Shown one piece after another: positions 48,291 to 59,129 of a stretch of 64,000 nt of DNA (positions within the stretch are counted from its first letter, which is position 1; each line of letters begins with the position of its first letter). A model generated the notes under the pieces. It saw only the letters and a program-made list of their open reading frames with translations. It was not told the origin of the DNA and searched no databases. Source of the DNA: Liriodendron chinense (Eukaryota > Streptophyta > Magnoliopsida > Magnoliales > Magnoliaceae); NCBI GenBank assembly GCA_003013855.2, contig ML058586.1:4206196-4270195 (forward strand). Reading direction: 5' to 3'. The position numbers were made by a program, and so were the translations under genes.

Positions 48291-48925
48291 CCGGATATAT
48301 TGATCGGTTTGGGTTCGTCTGGATGAAATTATGTTACATGTAGTTTTCCCTGAATAAATGGAAGAAGACTAGTATGAGTCTAGAGAGATGTTCCTGAGTT
48401 TTGTTAATCCCACACAAATGGATGGATGGTGACATTCGACCACTCAGATGTGTACACATGGTACATATGGTGATCATCCAAGCCAAGAAACAGCTGGGGT
48501 AGATGACCTGGCCATGAAATCTGGCAAGTCTGATCATCTAGTGGTTCACCTGCATGTTGAATGTGGACCTTTAACCCAATTTAATTTTTGATCCGACTAT
48601 TTAGCTGCCCATTTTTCTTTAAGGTGTGGCCCAGCAGATGAGTGGACTGGCCGGATTGTTGGACCAGGTTACCACATGTTGCACCCCACCTCCGCATGGA
48701 AAACCCATGTATGCCCACTGGGCATGTGTGTGGACATTCGGTGGGCACATATGCAGGCGTGTGTGTCCACAGAGAGATGCTCACCTGGAAACCGGTTCCC
48801 ATTTTGTGCCCATGACACATGTGTGAAGGTGTGCACAGTTGCACTCTTAAAAAGGTGCGCAGGTGAGCATTACTCTCTCTCTCTATATATATATATGAGT
48901 CCAGATCCTCTGTTTGCTTCCAAGC

Positions 48926-49080
48926 AGGATTTTCTTGCTTGGAGCCCTTTCATTGGTCCACATCATACTGCATGGTGTCAGTAGAATCAGGTTGCACTAA
49001 GGTGTGACCAGGTTGCCGTGAGGATGTGACAAGGTTGCACACCTATGTGATGACGTGGTCCAATAAAAAGGCTCTAAGCA
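48926..49080. repeat. Small foldback element next to (CT)n tracts
   Basis: GCTTGGAGCCCTTTCATTGG followed by TCCACATCAT on the left pairs with the reverse complement of the right end (GCTTAGAGCCTTTTTATTGG, then ACCACGTCAT). The phrase GTGAGCATTACTCTCTCTC occurs on both sides (48863 and 49082), so the element may sit within a duplicated microsatellite edge. Confidence 0.5.
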
Positions 49081-49087
49081 GTGAGCA

Positions 49088-49088
49088 T

Positions 49089-49145
<57 letters not shown>

Positions 49146-49180
49146 CGCGTGCATGCATGTGTGTGTGTATGTGTGTGTGA
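49088..49180 (+). repeat. (CT)n(GT)n compound microsatellite
   Basis: A long CT run is followed by GT repeats with interruptions. It is a simple repeat. Confidence 0.9.
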
Positions 49181-50059
49181 GAACTTGTGAGCACTTTTTT
49201 GGAGTGCTGTATCATGTGGACGTTTTAGATTTTGGACTCAAACATGTGTGATGAGCTCCAAAAGAGCACTTATGAGTCCTCCTAAGAATTCATGCATTGG
49301 CGAGCATTCCTATATATATGTGTGTATTTATAGGTAAGGACATTAGCAATTGGCGAGTTAAACCATATCGTTTCAATTATATACAAAACATTTCTCTTAA
49401 AACCAAAAAAGAAAAAGTGAATAGGCATATTTGCTGACGGTGGTCCCCACCAGAATAAGACAATCCTGACCATCCAAATAATTGACTTTTGCTTGCTTTA
49501 TATAAACGGATGGCCAATTATCATTAATAACCACCGTCTGTTGTATGATGCCAAGTAGATAGTCAGGATCCGACCATCAGTGGTTTTGGCACTCTGCACA
49601 TCTAAGCTGTTTATTTAATTCAGTTAAGAATTTCAGTTTAAGGGAATTTTAGGGCTTGGCCAACAGACCCAGAATCTAATCCATGGGCCCACTTTCTCCT
49701 TTTGAATTTGGATGCCCAATCGGTTAAATTCTTGGGCCGTCACATCATGGTGAGCCCCACTAGTTTAGTGGCCGTGGAAGAGTGCACACCGTGGACCAAC
49801 AAATAAGCTGTCTTTGAATGATCAAAATACCTTCCCTATATGTAGACACCCCACCTTCGGCTACACTGTTGGTAGAGATAGCTGGTTGAACGGAGGACCA
49901 TACCCCCAAATCCCAAGTCCAAACTCAGCCAAACTCACCCTTGTAAGCCCCATTCCATAGCCCAGTTCAAGCCTGAACCCAGTCAACCCAGTCCTAAAAA
50001 TCACCCTGAAAAACCCCCCATAAAAAAGGCCAGTCAAAAAATCCCAAAAAAAGTCAAAC

Positions 50060-50215
50060 TCACTGAGTCAACTCGCTGAGTTAACCCGCTGAGTCAACCC
50101 GTCGAGTCAACCCGTCGAGTCAAAACACCGAGTCAACCCGTCGAGTCAACCCGTCGAGTCAAACCACCGAGTCGACCCGCTGAGTCAACTCACTGAGTCG
50201 ACCAGCGAGTCCAAC
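50060..50215 (+). repeat. Short tandem repeats in the LTR of element 4
   Basis: The word GAGTCAACCCGTC and variants recur about ten times with a period of 12-14 bp. It is a degenerate minisatellite in the U3 part of the LTR. Confidence 0.7.
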
Positions 50216-50275
50216 AGCAACCCCGAGGGAACGGCCGTACTCGCTGGAAACCGAGGAGCGGCCGTACGGGCGGCC

Positions 50276-50280
50276 CATGG
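50276..50280 (+). other. Target site duplication of element 3, left
   Basis: CATGG directly precedes the inverted LTR, and the same five bases directly follow the right LTR (59751-59755). This shows that the whole block between them entered as one integration. Confidence 0.85.
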
Positions 50281-50639
50281 TGTTAATGTCAGATTTTGTA
50301 ACGAGATCCTCCGGCTTTTTTCCTTCGCTCCGGGAGGGATTTCCACCACCAGACCTGAAACAAGACAGCGAATAAGGGTGGCTGGGGACCAGCCGTTAGC
50401 CCTCCGACGCTTAAGTTAGGCCACAGAAGAGGAGCCAAGCAAAACGGGACCCAGCTTGAATGATGAGTACGTACCTCCTATTCAAGGGAGCCATCCCCTT
50501 ATATAGATCTGAAACAATCCAATCTGTTATGTGAGATGTCGAAATCCCGTTGATGTCGCATACGATACTGAGAATCCGCTGATTTCATGGGATAAGATCC
50601 TATCTTTAGTCAGATCCAACCCAATGATATATTCCAACA
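50281..50639 (-). repeat. Inverted terminal LTR of element 3
   Basis: A full-length 359-bp LTR in reverse orientation. It appears identical to the 3' LTR at 59392-59750 when read on the minus strand, including the G at a site where the internal 5' LTR has A (50732). Confidence 0.9.
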
Positions 50640-50682
50640 ATCACACCCCTAGATGGTGATCCCTTGAAATCCGACTGGATCC
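50640..50682 (-). repeat. Inverted piece of element 3 interior
   Basis: These 43 bases are the reverse complement of 59349-59391, the sequence just upstream of the 3' LTR. They continue the inverted arm past the LTR boundary and end at GGATCC, where the direct LTR begins. Confidence 0.9.
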
Positions 50683-50973
50683 TCAGTATCGTATGCGACA
50701 TCAACGGGATTTCGACATCTCACATAACAGATTAGATTGTTTCAGATCTATATAAGGGGATGGCTCCCTTGAATAGGAGGTACGTACTCATCATTCAAGC
50801 TGGGTCCCGTTTTGCTTGGCTCCTCTTCTGTGGCCTAACTTAAGCGTCGGAGGGCTAACGGCTGGTCCCCAGCCACCCTTATTCGCTGTCTTGTTTCAGG
50901 TCTGGTGGTGGAAATCCCTCCCGGAGCGAAGGAAAAAAGCCGGAGGATCTCGTTACAAAATCTGACATTAACA
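50677..50973 (+). repeat. Truncated direct 5' LTR of element 3
   Basis: The last 297 bp of the LTR, lacking about the first 62. Its first bases, GGATCCTCAG, overlap the inverted arm. The matching LTR text is GGATTCTCAG, so the joint has a microhomology of four to six bases. It retains the TATATAAGGGG promoter word (50749) and leads into the primer site. Confidence 0.88.
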
Positions 50974-50976
50974 GTT

Positions 50977-50994
50977 TGGCGCCGTCTGTGGGAA
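50977..50994 (+). other. Primer binding site of element 3
   Basis: TGGCGCCGTCTGTGGGAA lies three bases after the LTR end. This form is common in plant Tat and Athila elements. I am not certain which tRNA it matches. Confidence 0.7.
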
Positions 50995-51017
50995 CGACTT
51001 GATCATCAAAATCAATC

Positions 51018-54000
51018 GTGTTAACCACCGATCAAAATCCTTCGGTGATGCCTCCTAAAAAGACTGTTCATCCTTCAACTTCAAGGCAGGCACCACCTCC
51101 GCCCGGTGAGACGGAATTCGCACCTGCCCTCCCACCTGTTCCGGCAGATATCCCTCAAGGAGCCCCGAATATGCCATCAACAAATCCATTATTGGAGGCT
51201 TCTGGAAATCAGGATGATGTCCTACGATTCCTCGGGAACACTCTCCTAACTCTAAACGCCGGAGTTCAGGCACTGTCAAATCGACTTGATCAGCACTTCC
51301 CTGAACCGCAAAGACAACCCTCCGAAGGGTTACCGCCGCCACCTATACCAGTTGCTTCCAGGCATTCTATGGATGAACCACAGGTCCCGTCACTTGGCGG
51401 CCATCCCCCTGTGCCGTCTCCACATTCTATACATTCCAGTTCGTCTCGACAACCTCAACCGCAAGGCTCCAACGCCGAAACGTCTAGCTATACCTTGCCA
51501 TGGGAAGGGGATCTCAAAAGAATCCAAGACCGTTTTGATCTCATGGAGCAGAGATACCAGGCAAATCGGCCATCTGCTGTCATGGCGGCTATACATCAAT
51601 CTGAATCTCCCTTCACAAGCGAGGTCATGGAAGCCCCGTTGCCCAGAAAGTATCGAACGCCTATTATCGCTCCGTATACAGGCATTGGCGATCCTCTGGA
51701 ACATCTGGAAACATATAGGTCCCTCATGGAGTTGGAGGGACATGGTTCAGAAATCATGTGTAGGGCTTTTCCCCTTACGTTGAAGGAAGCGGCTCGTACG
51801 TGGTTTCGGGGGTTAAAGCCTCTTTCCATCAGTTCCTTTTCCCAATTATCAGAGATATTTCTTTCTCAATTCATGGGAAGTATTTGCATTAAAAAGCCAG
51901 CCTCCCATCTGATGAATCTAAAACAGCAACATGGGGAGACAATAAAAGAGTTCACAGTACGATTCACTGCCGAAGCCGTTCAAACTGAGGGTTACACTGA
52001 AGAAAAGGGTCTCACAGCCCTCATAGCTGGAATAACGAGTGAGAGGTTTAGGTTTGCCTTAGATAAGAGTCCGCCGAAAACTATGGCGGAATTCCAAGCC
52101 AAAGCTCAGAAATATATCAATGCAGAAGAAGTCGCATTGACACGCCATGGAGTACAAAGTAAGAAACGCAAGCCAGAAGGAACTTCTACAGAAAAAAAAT
52201 ACCATCGCGATCAGCGCGATCGATCTCCCAAGAAACCTTACTCTGGTAAATATCATAATTACACTCCTCTTAATCGGTCTCCTGAAAAGGTTCTAATGGA
52301 GATAAAACACAAGCCATATGTGAAGTGGCCTGCAAAGATTAAATCCGATCCCGAGAAGAGAGATAAGAGTAAGTTCTGTTACTTCCACAAAGATCACGGG
52401 CATAGGACTCAGGACTGTATCTCTCTACGAGACCATATCGAAGCACTTATCCGAAAAGGCCATCTCCAGGATTATGTTGCTCGTAAAAATCGGTCACCAG
52501 AAAGGGCGAAGACCCCATCTCGCCAAAAGGAACCGTCTCAAACCGACCAAGAGGATGCTGAGCCCACAGGAGAAATTCGCACTATCGTCGGGGGTCCAGC
52601 TTGCGGGGGTGACTCTCAAGCTTCAAGAAAAGCATACGCCCGAAAGGCGTCCAAAGAACCCCAGCAGATCTATTGGCTGGAACAAACTTCCAATTCTTCG
52701 AAAGCTAGCCACCCCCCAATTTCTTTCACCCTCGAAGATGCAGCGGGAATTCATTTCCCTCATGAAGATTCCATCGTAGTCACACTGAAGGTATCAAATT
52801 ATCTGACTCATCGAATTATGGTGGATACAGGTAGCTCGGCCGATATTCTGTATTTGGAGGCTTTCAACAAGATGGCACTTGCCAGAAACCTCCTCAAGCC
52901 AGTATCGACCCCTCTTGTCGGCTTTGGAGGAGAAGTGGTGACACCTGAAGGAAGTATCGATCTCCCAGTCACCTTTGGGGAGAGTCCAGCGAAGACCACC
53001 GTCTTCGTAAACTTCCTCGTCGTGGATCGAAAATCAGCATATAACGCCATCTTGGGGAGACCGTCTCTAACTAAGATTGGAGCGGCCTTGCACCCTTCAT
53101 ATTTATGCGTTAAATTTCCAACCCCAAATGGCATAGGGGTCGTGCGAGGAAGTCAGCAGGAGGCACGGTCCTGTTACCAGATAGCCCTCCAAGATCGAAA
53201 GAAGGCTCAAGCGACACCTGTCATGGAAATAGTTCAAGGATCACCCGACGTTCTCGCCACCACGTTGGATCCAAGAGAAAGTGCTCTGAAATCAGGAACT
53301 CCAGGGGAGGAAACAGTGGCGATCCGCTTGACCGAAGACGACCAGTTCAAGATCGTGTACATCGGTTCCTCATTAAATAGTATCCACCGCGAAAATTTGA
53401 TTCGTTTCCTCACTGAATACCAGGACGTGTTTGCTTGGTCTCATAAAGATATGCCGGGCATCGATCCTAATGTCATCGTACATCGTCTCAACATTGACCC
53501 AAAGCATAAACCCGTACATCAGCGTCGACGTGCTTTCACTGCAGAGAGACAAATGGCGATCAAAACTGAAGTTGAGAAGCTGCTCGCGGCAAATTTCATA
53601 AAAGAAGTTGACTACCCACAGTGGGTCGCCAACGTAGTTCTCGTCCGGAAAGCTAATGGCAAATGGAGGATGTGCGTCGATTATTCAGACTTAAACAAAG
53701 CATGTCCCAAAGATAGCTTCCCGACACCACGAATCGACCAGTTGGTCGACTCGACAGCTGGACACGCCCTCCTCAGTTTTATGGATGCTTACTCTGGTTA
53801 CAACCAGATTATGATGCATCCACCTGATGGCCAACATACTGCCTTCATCACAGATCGAGGACTATATTGCTACCAGGTAATGCCGTTTGGACTTAAAAAT
53901 GCAAGGGCCACTTATCAGCGTCTTGTCAACAAAATATTCGCTGCTCAAATCGGTAGGAACATGGAAGTTTATGTTGACGATATGCTTGTGAAGAGCATCG

Positions 54001-54512
54001 ATGAAGATGACCACATTCCTGATCTTCGAGAAGCCTTTGATCTGATGAGGAAGTATCAGATGAAATTAAATCCAGAAAAATGTGCGTTTGGAGTATCTGC
54101 AGGAAAATTTCTTGGATTCATGGTTGGCCAACGCGGAATTGAGGCGAATCCAGAAAAGATTAAAGCATTGATAGAGATGAAATCCCCAGTGACTCTGAAG
54201 GACGTTCAGCGTCTAGCTGGTCGCATCGCATCATTGAACAGGTTCATCTCGCGAGCATCCGACAAGTGCCTGCCCTTTTTCAAACTCCTTCGTGCAACGG
54301 CCAAGTCTGATTGGAAGTGGACACCTCAATGTGAAGAAGCTTTTCAACAACTGAAGCAATATATGAGCACTCCCCCCATTTTATCTAAGCCTGTGGCGCA
54401 TGAGCAACTCATTCTTTATTTATCTGTGTCTTCCACGGCCGTTAGTGCCGCCTTAATAAGAGAAGATTCCGGGGTACAAAGGCTGGTAATCATCCCAGGG
54501 GGCGATCTCTAG
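51018..54512 (+). CDS. Gag-protease-RT polyprotein of element 3, truncated
   Basis: An uninterrupted frame of 1164 codons. The ATG at 51048 (MPPKK) is an alternative start. A proline-rich N-terminus is followed by a retrotransposon capsid domain at about residues 190-360, a basic linker, a zinc knuckle of the CX2HX4HX4C type (454-467), an aspartic protease with VDTGSSADIL (602-611) and RT with YVDD at 985-988. The frame should continue into RNase H, but relatives' RNase H and the start of the integrase zinc finger are missing. At about 54480-54486 the sequence jumps directly to the second His of the finger and the frame is lost, ending at a chance stop. The region is otherwise free of stops, in line with a young copy. 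Confidence 0.88.
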   Translation: MLTTDQNPSVMPPKKTVHPSTSRQAPPPPGETEFAPALPPVPADIPQGAPNMPSTNPLLEASGNQDDVLRFLGNTLLTLNAGVQALSNRLDQHFPEPQRQPSEGLPPPPIPVASRHSMDEPQVPSLGGHPPVPSPHSIHSSSSRQPQPQGSNAETSSYTLPWEGDLKRIQDRFDLMEQRYQANRPSAVMAAIHQSESPFTSEVMEAPLPRKYRTPIIAPYTGIGDPLEHLETYRSLMELEGHGSEIMCRAFPLTLKEAARTWFRGLKPLSISSFSQLSEIFLSQFMGSICIKKPASHLMNLKQQHGETIKEFTVRFTAEAVQTEGYTEEKGLTALIAGITSERFRFALDKSPPKTMAEFQAKAQKYINAEEVALTRHGVQSKKRKPEGTSTEKKYHRDQRDRSPKKPYSGKYHNYTPLNRSPEKVLMEIKHKPYVKWPAKIKSDPEKRDKSKFCYFHKDHGHRTQDCISLRDHIEALIRKGHLQDYVARKNRSPERAKTPSRQKEPSQTDQEDAEPTGEIRTIVGGPACGGDSQASRKAYARKASKEPQQIYWLEQTSNSSKASHPPISFTLEDAAGIHFPHEDSIVVTLKVSNYLTHRIMVDTGSSADILYLEAFNKMALARNLLKPVSTPLVGFGGEVVTPEGSIDLPVTFGESPAKTTVFVNFLVVDRKSAYNAILGRPSLTKIGAALHPSYLCVKFPTPNGIGVVRGSQQEARSCYQIALQDRKKAQATPVMEIVQGSPDVLATTLDPRESALKSGTPGEETVAIRLTEDDQFKIVYIGSSLNSIHRENLIRFLTEYQDVFAWSHKDMPGIDPNVIVHRLNIDPKHKPVHQRRRAFTAERQMAIKTEVEKLLAANFIKEVDYPQWVANVVLVRKANGKWRMCVDYSDLNKACPKDSFPTPRIDQLVDSTAGHALLSFMDAYSGYNQIMMHPPDGQHTAFITDRGLYCYQVMPFGLKNARATYQRLVNKIFAAQIGRNMEVYVDDMLVKSIDEDDHIPDLREAFDLMRKYQMKLNPEKCAFGVSAGKFLGFMVGQRGIEANPEKIKALIEMKSPVTLKDVQRLAGRIASLNRFISRASDKCLPFFKLLRATAKSDWKWTPQCEEAFQQLKQYMSTPPILSKPVAHEQLILYLSVSSTAVSAALIREDSGVQRLVIIPGGDL

Positions 54513-55504
54513 CATATAAAGCGATGAGGCAAGGATATTATTGGCCTACTATGAAAGCAGATGCCATAGAATTTTCTAAAAAATGCGACAAGTGTCAACG
54601 ATATCAACCTATACCTCGCGTACCGTCTGAGCGGATGACCCCAGTCGACAGCCCTTGGCCTTTTGCTCAGTGGGGGATCGATATCATCGGTCCCTTACCT
54701 ATGGGAAAGGGACAGAATAGGTTCGCGATCGTGGCGGTTGATTATTTCACCAAATGGGCCGAGGCAGAACCATTAGCTAAAATTACTGAAAAACAAACTA
54801 CTAAGTTTATATGGAGAAATATTATATGTCGCTTCGGACTTCCTCATACTATAATTACCGATAACGGAACGCAGTTCGACAACGCAGCCTTTGATGAATT
54901 TTGCGACAAATGGAAAATACGTAATCTCCGCACTTCTCCATATCATCCACAGGCGAATGGGCAGGTCGAGGCAGTGAATAAAATTATAAAGCATCATTTA
55001 AAGACCAAGCTAAGTGAATGTAAAGGGGTGTGGCCAGAACTACTTCCAGAAGTGTTATGGGCCTACAGAACCACAGCTTGTACATCGACAGGAGAAACTC
55101 CTTTCTCCTTAGCATTTGGTGTTGACGCAGTGGTACCAGTGGAAATTCAAGTGCCCTCATATCGGATCGAACAGTATGATCCCGCGAGCAATCAGGAAAA
55201 TATCCGACTTCATCTCGATCTCTTGGAAGAGCGAAGAAATGCTTCCCAAGTACGAGTGGCAGCATATCAACAACGTATTGCTCGTTATCGAAATGCAAAG
55301 GTTCGACCTAGATCTTTCCAGTTCGGAGATTTGGTTCTAAGGCGAAATCTTGGAGTTCCTGTTCGTTCATTGGATCCGAATTGGGAAGGCCCGTATCGGG
55401 TCATTAGGATTGTGCGACCCGGTACTTATTATCTTGAAGACATGCATGGGAAGCCTGTACGTCGCCCTTGGCACGTGGAGCATTTGCTAAGATATTACCC
55501 CTAG
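54486..55504 (+). CDS. Integrase of element 3, N-terminally truncated
   Basis: Open from the deletion joint, with a possible start at 54524. It retains the end of the HHCC finger (CDKCQ), then the integrase core with Asp in GIDIIG, Asp in ITDNGTQF and Glu in GQVEAVNK, so the catalytic triad is complete. A basic C-terminal part ends in WHVEHLLRYYP, typical of Tat-like integrases. The first His of the finger is lost with the upstream deletion. The frame differs from gag-RT, so without frameshifting the integrase would not be made as part of the polyprotein. Confidence 0.85.
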
Positions 55505-56120
55505 ATTCAATGTAGTTTATCATAACATTTTATGAATAAAGTGAAAGATATCTTTTGGCCGCTACTCCATTTATATGGACCCGAATAGCCCTGAAGAGTG
55601 CTTATACATCCTCTTGGCCAATTGCCTACCCTTGGTAGGGCTGAAATCATTACTAGTTGGTCGCTTCTCCATTCTCATGGACCTGAACAGCCCCGAAGAG
55701 AATGAATAGCATCTCTTGACCAACCTTCTGCCCTTGGTAGAATCAAAATCTCAATCGATAGATCAGTCTATCTCAACGCGGACATGGTCTCACGACCCCC
55801 GGATTGAGTCTAATTCATTTTTTCATGAGTTAGTTACTCGCGATTGGTGAGGAGGAATCGCACTCCAAAATGCGAACACCACAGCTCGTGCCCAAATTAG
55901 GGCAGCGAACGGGGTCACATCCTGATCGCGAGCAGCTTAGTTCATGCTCGAATTAAAGGGTCACATCTCTGACGAATCCATTCAAGATTAACAAGCCAAA
56001 AATGAAAGATGAAGGGAGAACAGCAACGAAACAGCAATACTTCCAAAAATATCTTTTCATTGATAATCATATGATTACATATACATGAGCGCAGATACAA
56101 GAGAAGAAAATAAAAGGAAA
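55505..56120. other. Spacer between integrase and antisense gene
   Basis: About 600 bp without a convincing frame. It contains two or three diverged copies of a phrase with TGGCCGCTACTCCAT/GGTCGCTTCTCCAT followed by GACCTGAATAGCCC-like words (55555-55740), a degenerate repeat. The convergent genes on either side both end here. Confidence 0.55.
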
Positions 56121-58285
56121 TCAATCGCTAGGAGGAGCCACGCTCTCGACTTCAGGGCCCATTTCAGGAGCCCCTCCAGCCTGCGTGGCTTCGGTCACCT
56201 CGTTCTCGGCAGCAGCTTGCTCTTCTGCAGCGATGATGGTCGCGACTCGACCGAATTCCCCCATATCGAAGGATGGGATCATTCGTTGCACTACTCTCAG
56301 TGCAAAGTCTCGACCAGCATCGTATGACTCATATCGTTCATCGTCATACAGCTGCGAAGTCCGGAACTCGGAAACTGCCCGAGTACCTTCCTCCGAGAGC
56401 ATTTTTACAAGGGCGACTCTCTCCTCGTCCCAATGGATCGAGTCGTCCTTAAGCTGCGCAAGAGCGGTGCGCTCCCTAGTCAAGTTGTCGTATGCCTCCT
56501 TGAGCTGCGACCTGGCTCCCGCGAATTGCTCCTCTAATGAGATCTTGTCCTGTCGGAAGATCTCCCTCTCTCTCTCTGCCTTCTCCTTCAGACCCGTGAG
56601 CTTCGCGTAGTCTGAGTCCAAGGCCTGATACCTGTCGGTCAGGACTTGGATCTTCTCAATAAGGATCTTTTTCTCCTCATCTCTCTTCGAGATCACTGCC
56701 TCACGAGCCTTGAGCAGTTGATCTCTTCCTTGAACTGCCTTTTCCAAGGCAGTCCTCTTTCCCTCAGCCTCCTCTATCGTGCGACGGGCGGCAACGATAT
56801 CACGCCTCGTTCGCAGAATCAGATCTAAACCCTGCACAGAGATGAAAAGTATAAGATTTCTGGAATGTATCAACAGGTCGAAACAGATCTTGACAGTCTT
56901 ACCTGAACCATCCTCATCCCCGCTTCAAGGATAAGGTTCTCAGGGCTTGGCTCGGGGAGAGAGCCGAAGGCATGAGGCGGAACGTTCTCGAACAAGAACT
57001 TGCACACAGGGTGGAGGTGGCGTGGAATCGAGTACGTCCCGCTCCCAGACGGTTGGGCAACGACCAAACCGGTCTGCTCGCGAGGCGGAGGCATGGACTC
57101 GCGAGCAGGTCCCTGCTCGGCAGTTGGGACCAGTTCCCGAGCAGGAGTTGACTCTTGAGGCTCTACCTGCTCTCAAGCCTCTTCAGCTGGGGGGCAGCTG
57201 GACCCCACCCCATCTGGGGAATTGTCTGCAATGTTGATCACTGGTGGCCCAGGTGCGACCACCAGTGAAGGGATAGTGGGCCCAGCTGGGGCCCCCGCCA
57301 TGCTCGCGGGAAGGGCAGACTGATCGCTGCCCGCGCGGATGGAAGATTGAGACGGTTCGGCAGGGGCTCTCTTCTGCCTTTTGGAACCTGTGCCCTTCAG
57401 ACGGGGCAGTAGGCCTCTCTTCTCTCCGGCCTTCGTCATTTCGATTTCTCTCCTGGATATGAGGCCTGCTGCTGCAAGTCGCGAAGGAGATAAGCAAGCC
57501 TCGATATGCCTATCTCCGACAGGCACCTTATACACTCTGACGATCTTCTCGTTGATCCCACCCTTCAAATTCGGTTTCCGCAAAGCTGGGATACCTGCGA
57601 GCACAAATCATAGTCAAAGCGAAACCCTAAAATTTATTCTAAGGAAACTGCACAATACGGGATTGTCTACCTTCACAGAAAAACCGGGTCACTCCTGGAC
57701 CCCTGGAGGAGGCAGACTCCCAGCTCCCGGAAGCATAGAACCACCGCTTCCTCCAGCCGGGATAGTTCGAGGAGGGCTTACCCAACACGAAGTTATCCCG
57801 GTGCCAGTAACATAAATAATACCAGCCTTCGCTGGATGGAGCTTTCTTCAGGCGGAACATACGGAGGAACTCCTCCGCCGTGAGTTCCCCGTTACCAGCC
57901 TGAGCCCAAAGGGCAAAGGAGCCCAACACCACTCTCCACCCGTTCACAATAAGTTGCCCAGGGGCAATCTTGTAACTTCGTAATACATCGCGAACAAAGG
58001 GATGGAGGGGAAGGCGTACCCCCAAGATGAGCTGGTACTCGTAAAATGCTACGCATCCTGGGGGGGGGGGGAGTCGGGTGTTTCTCCACCTCCGGGCAAG
58101 CGGAGAGTTACAGAGGCAGGGATTTGGTATCTCTCCCGGAGCTCAGCCAGCCGGTCCTCCGATAAAACGGAAGGGTACCCGGCTGCTGTGTATCTCCCCG
58201 CCGAAACCCTTGCACTGCTGGAGGCAGAGGACTCCGGAGTGGCATCGCCAAGGGGGACAGTGGTCTCGTCAGAGTTCCCAGCCAT
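56121..58285 (-). CDS. Antisense three-exon gene in element 3 (Transposase_28-like)
   Basis: The start is the minus-strand ATG at 58285 (MAGNSDE). Exons are 58285-57671, 57594-56903 and 56831-56121; the introns (76 and 71 bp) begin GT and end AG and keep phase. Exon 1 holds a domain like the Pfam family called putative gypsy-type transposon (Transposase_28): GVRLPLHPFVRDVL, then a GWYYLCYW block. Exon 3 is a long coiled coil of heptad-rich Glu/Lys/Arg sequence. A run of 11-12 C in exon 1 (58061-58072) puts the start and the domain in different frames, and exon 2 has an in-frame TGA at 57175-57173. Either could be a real defect or, for the run, a sequencing error. The function of this family is unknown. 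Confidence 0.65.
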
Positions 58286-58433
58286 GGGGAGATGAAAATA
58301 AAAGAAGAAGAAAAAGGAAGTAATACCAAGAAAAAGAAAGATTGAGCACCGGAGGAAGAAGAAGAATGGAAAGGAAGGGTTGCAGGATTCTTTCAAAAAC
58401 TTCTGTAGAAACTCAAAGAAATGGCGGACTCCG

Positions 58434-58445
58434 TATATTTATAGG
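58434..58445 (-). promoter_or_regulatory. TATA box of the antisense gene
   Basis: The minus strand reads CCTATAAATATA about 150 bp upstream of the ATG at 58285. This suggests the antisense gene has its own promoter and is not driven by the LTR. Confidence 0.6.
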
Positions 58446-58746
58446 CAATCATTCCGCCGTATCTGATGGCACGTGGCAGTCCCTTGTTGGACACAGCGCT
58501 CGAGCAGGCACGCCCATTAACTCCTCAAACACGTGGCGAGCGCCCCTTCATTTCCCATCAGCGAAAAGGCTGCGAAAAGCTGGCGCTCATTAATTTCAGC
58601 CCATCATGAGGGGTGCCATTCTCGATGAAGGTAGCGAGCGATTTCGTGTGATAGTTAGCTAAGTCCTTTCCTTAAGAATTCTTGACGGCAAGGACTTGGG
58701 GGGCATCTGTTATATGCAAAATGGTGGAGATAAGATTTCACGTGGA

Positions 58747-58970
58747 ATGTCCATTCGACTCTCGAGATCATCTGATCGAGAGTCGAATATTGGACAAGTG
58801 CGGGACGCCCATTCGACTCTCGAGATCATCTGATCGAGAGTCGAATATTGGACAAGTACGGAACGTCCATTCGACTCTCGAGATCATCTGATCGAGAGTC
58901 GAATATTGGACAAGTACGGAACGTCCATTCGACTCTCGAGATCACCTGATCAAGAGTCATAGATTGAAAA
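58747..58970 (+). repeat. 58-bp tandem array of hairpin units
   Basis: Units start at 58747, 58805, 58863 and 58921, exactly 58 bp apart; the fourth is diverged and partial. Each of the first three carries ATTCGACTCTCGA and its reverse complement TCGAGAGTCGAAT separated by 10 nt, a perfect 13-bp hairpin. Tandem arrays upstream of the 3' LTR are known in Tat-type elements. The hairpins could act in RNA or single-stranded DNA. Confidence 0.85.
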
Positions 58971-59129
58971 ATACAGAGCAGCTATTCGCAAGTTCCGAGT
59001 CTTCATAACTGATAGTCAAATACGGAAAGCTCGATCCGCGAGCATACCTTCTCACAAGTCGTTGAAAGACATTACACCCAATATATGTATTTGGACTCGC
59101 GACCACATTTTAACCTGCGAGCAGCTTTA

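Noticed and set aside
57381..57815. A 144-codon plus-strand frame
   Set aside because: It lies opposite exons 1 and 2 of the antisense gene and has no family resemblance.
58747..58970. Possible CRISPR-like array of regularly spaced repeats
   Set aside because: Whole 58-bp units are repeated with no unique spacers, and the context is a plant retrotransposon.
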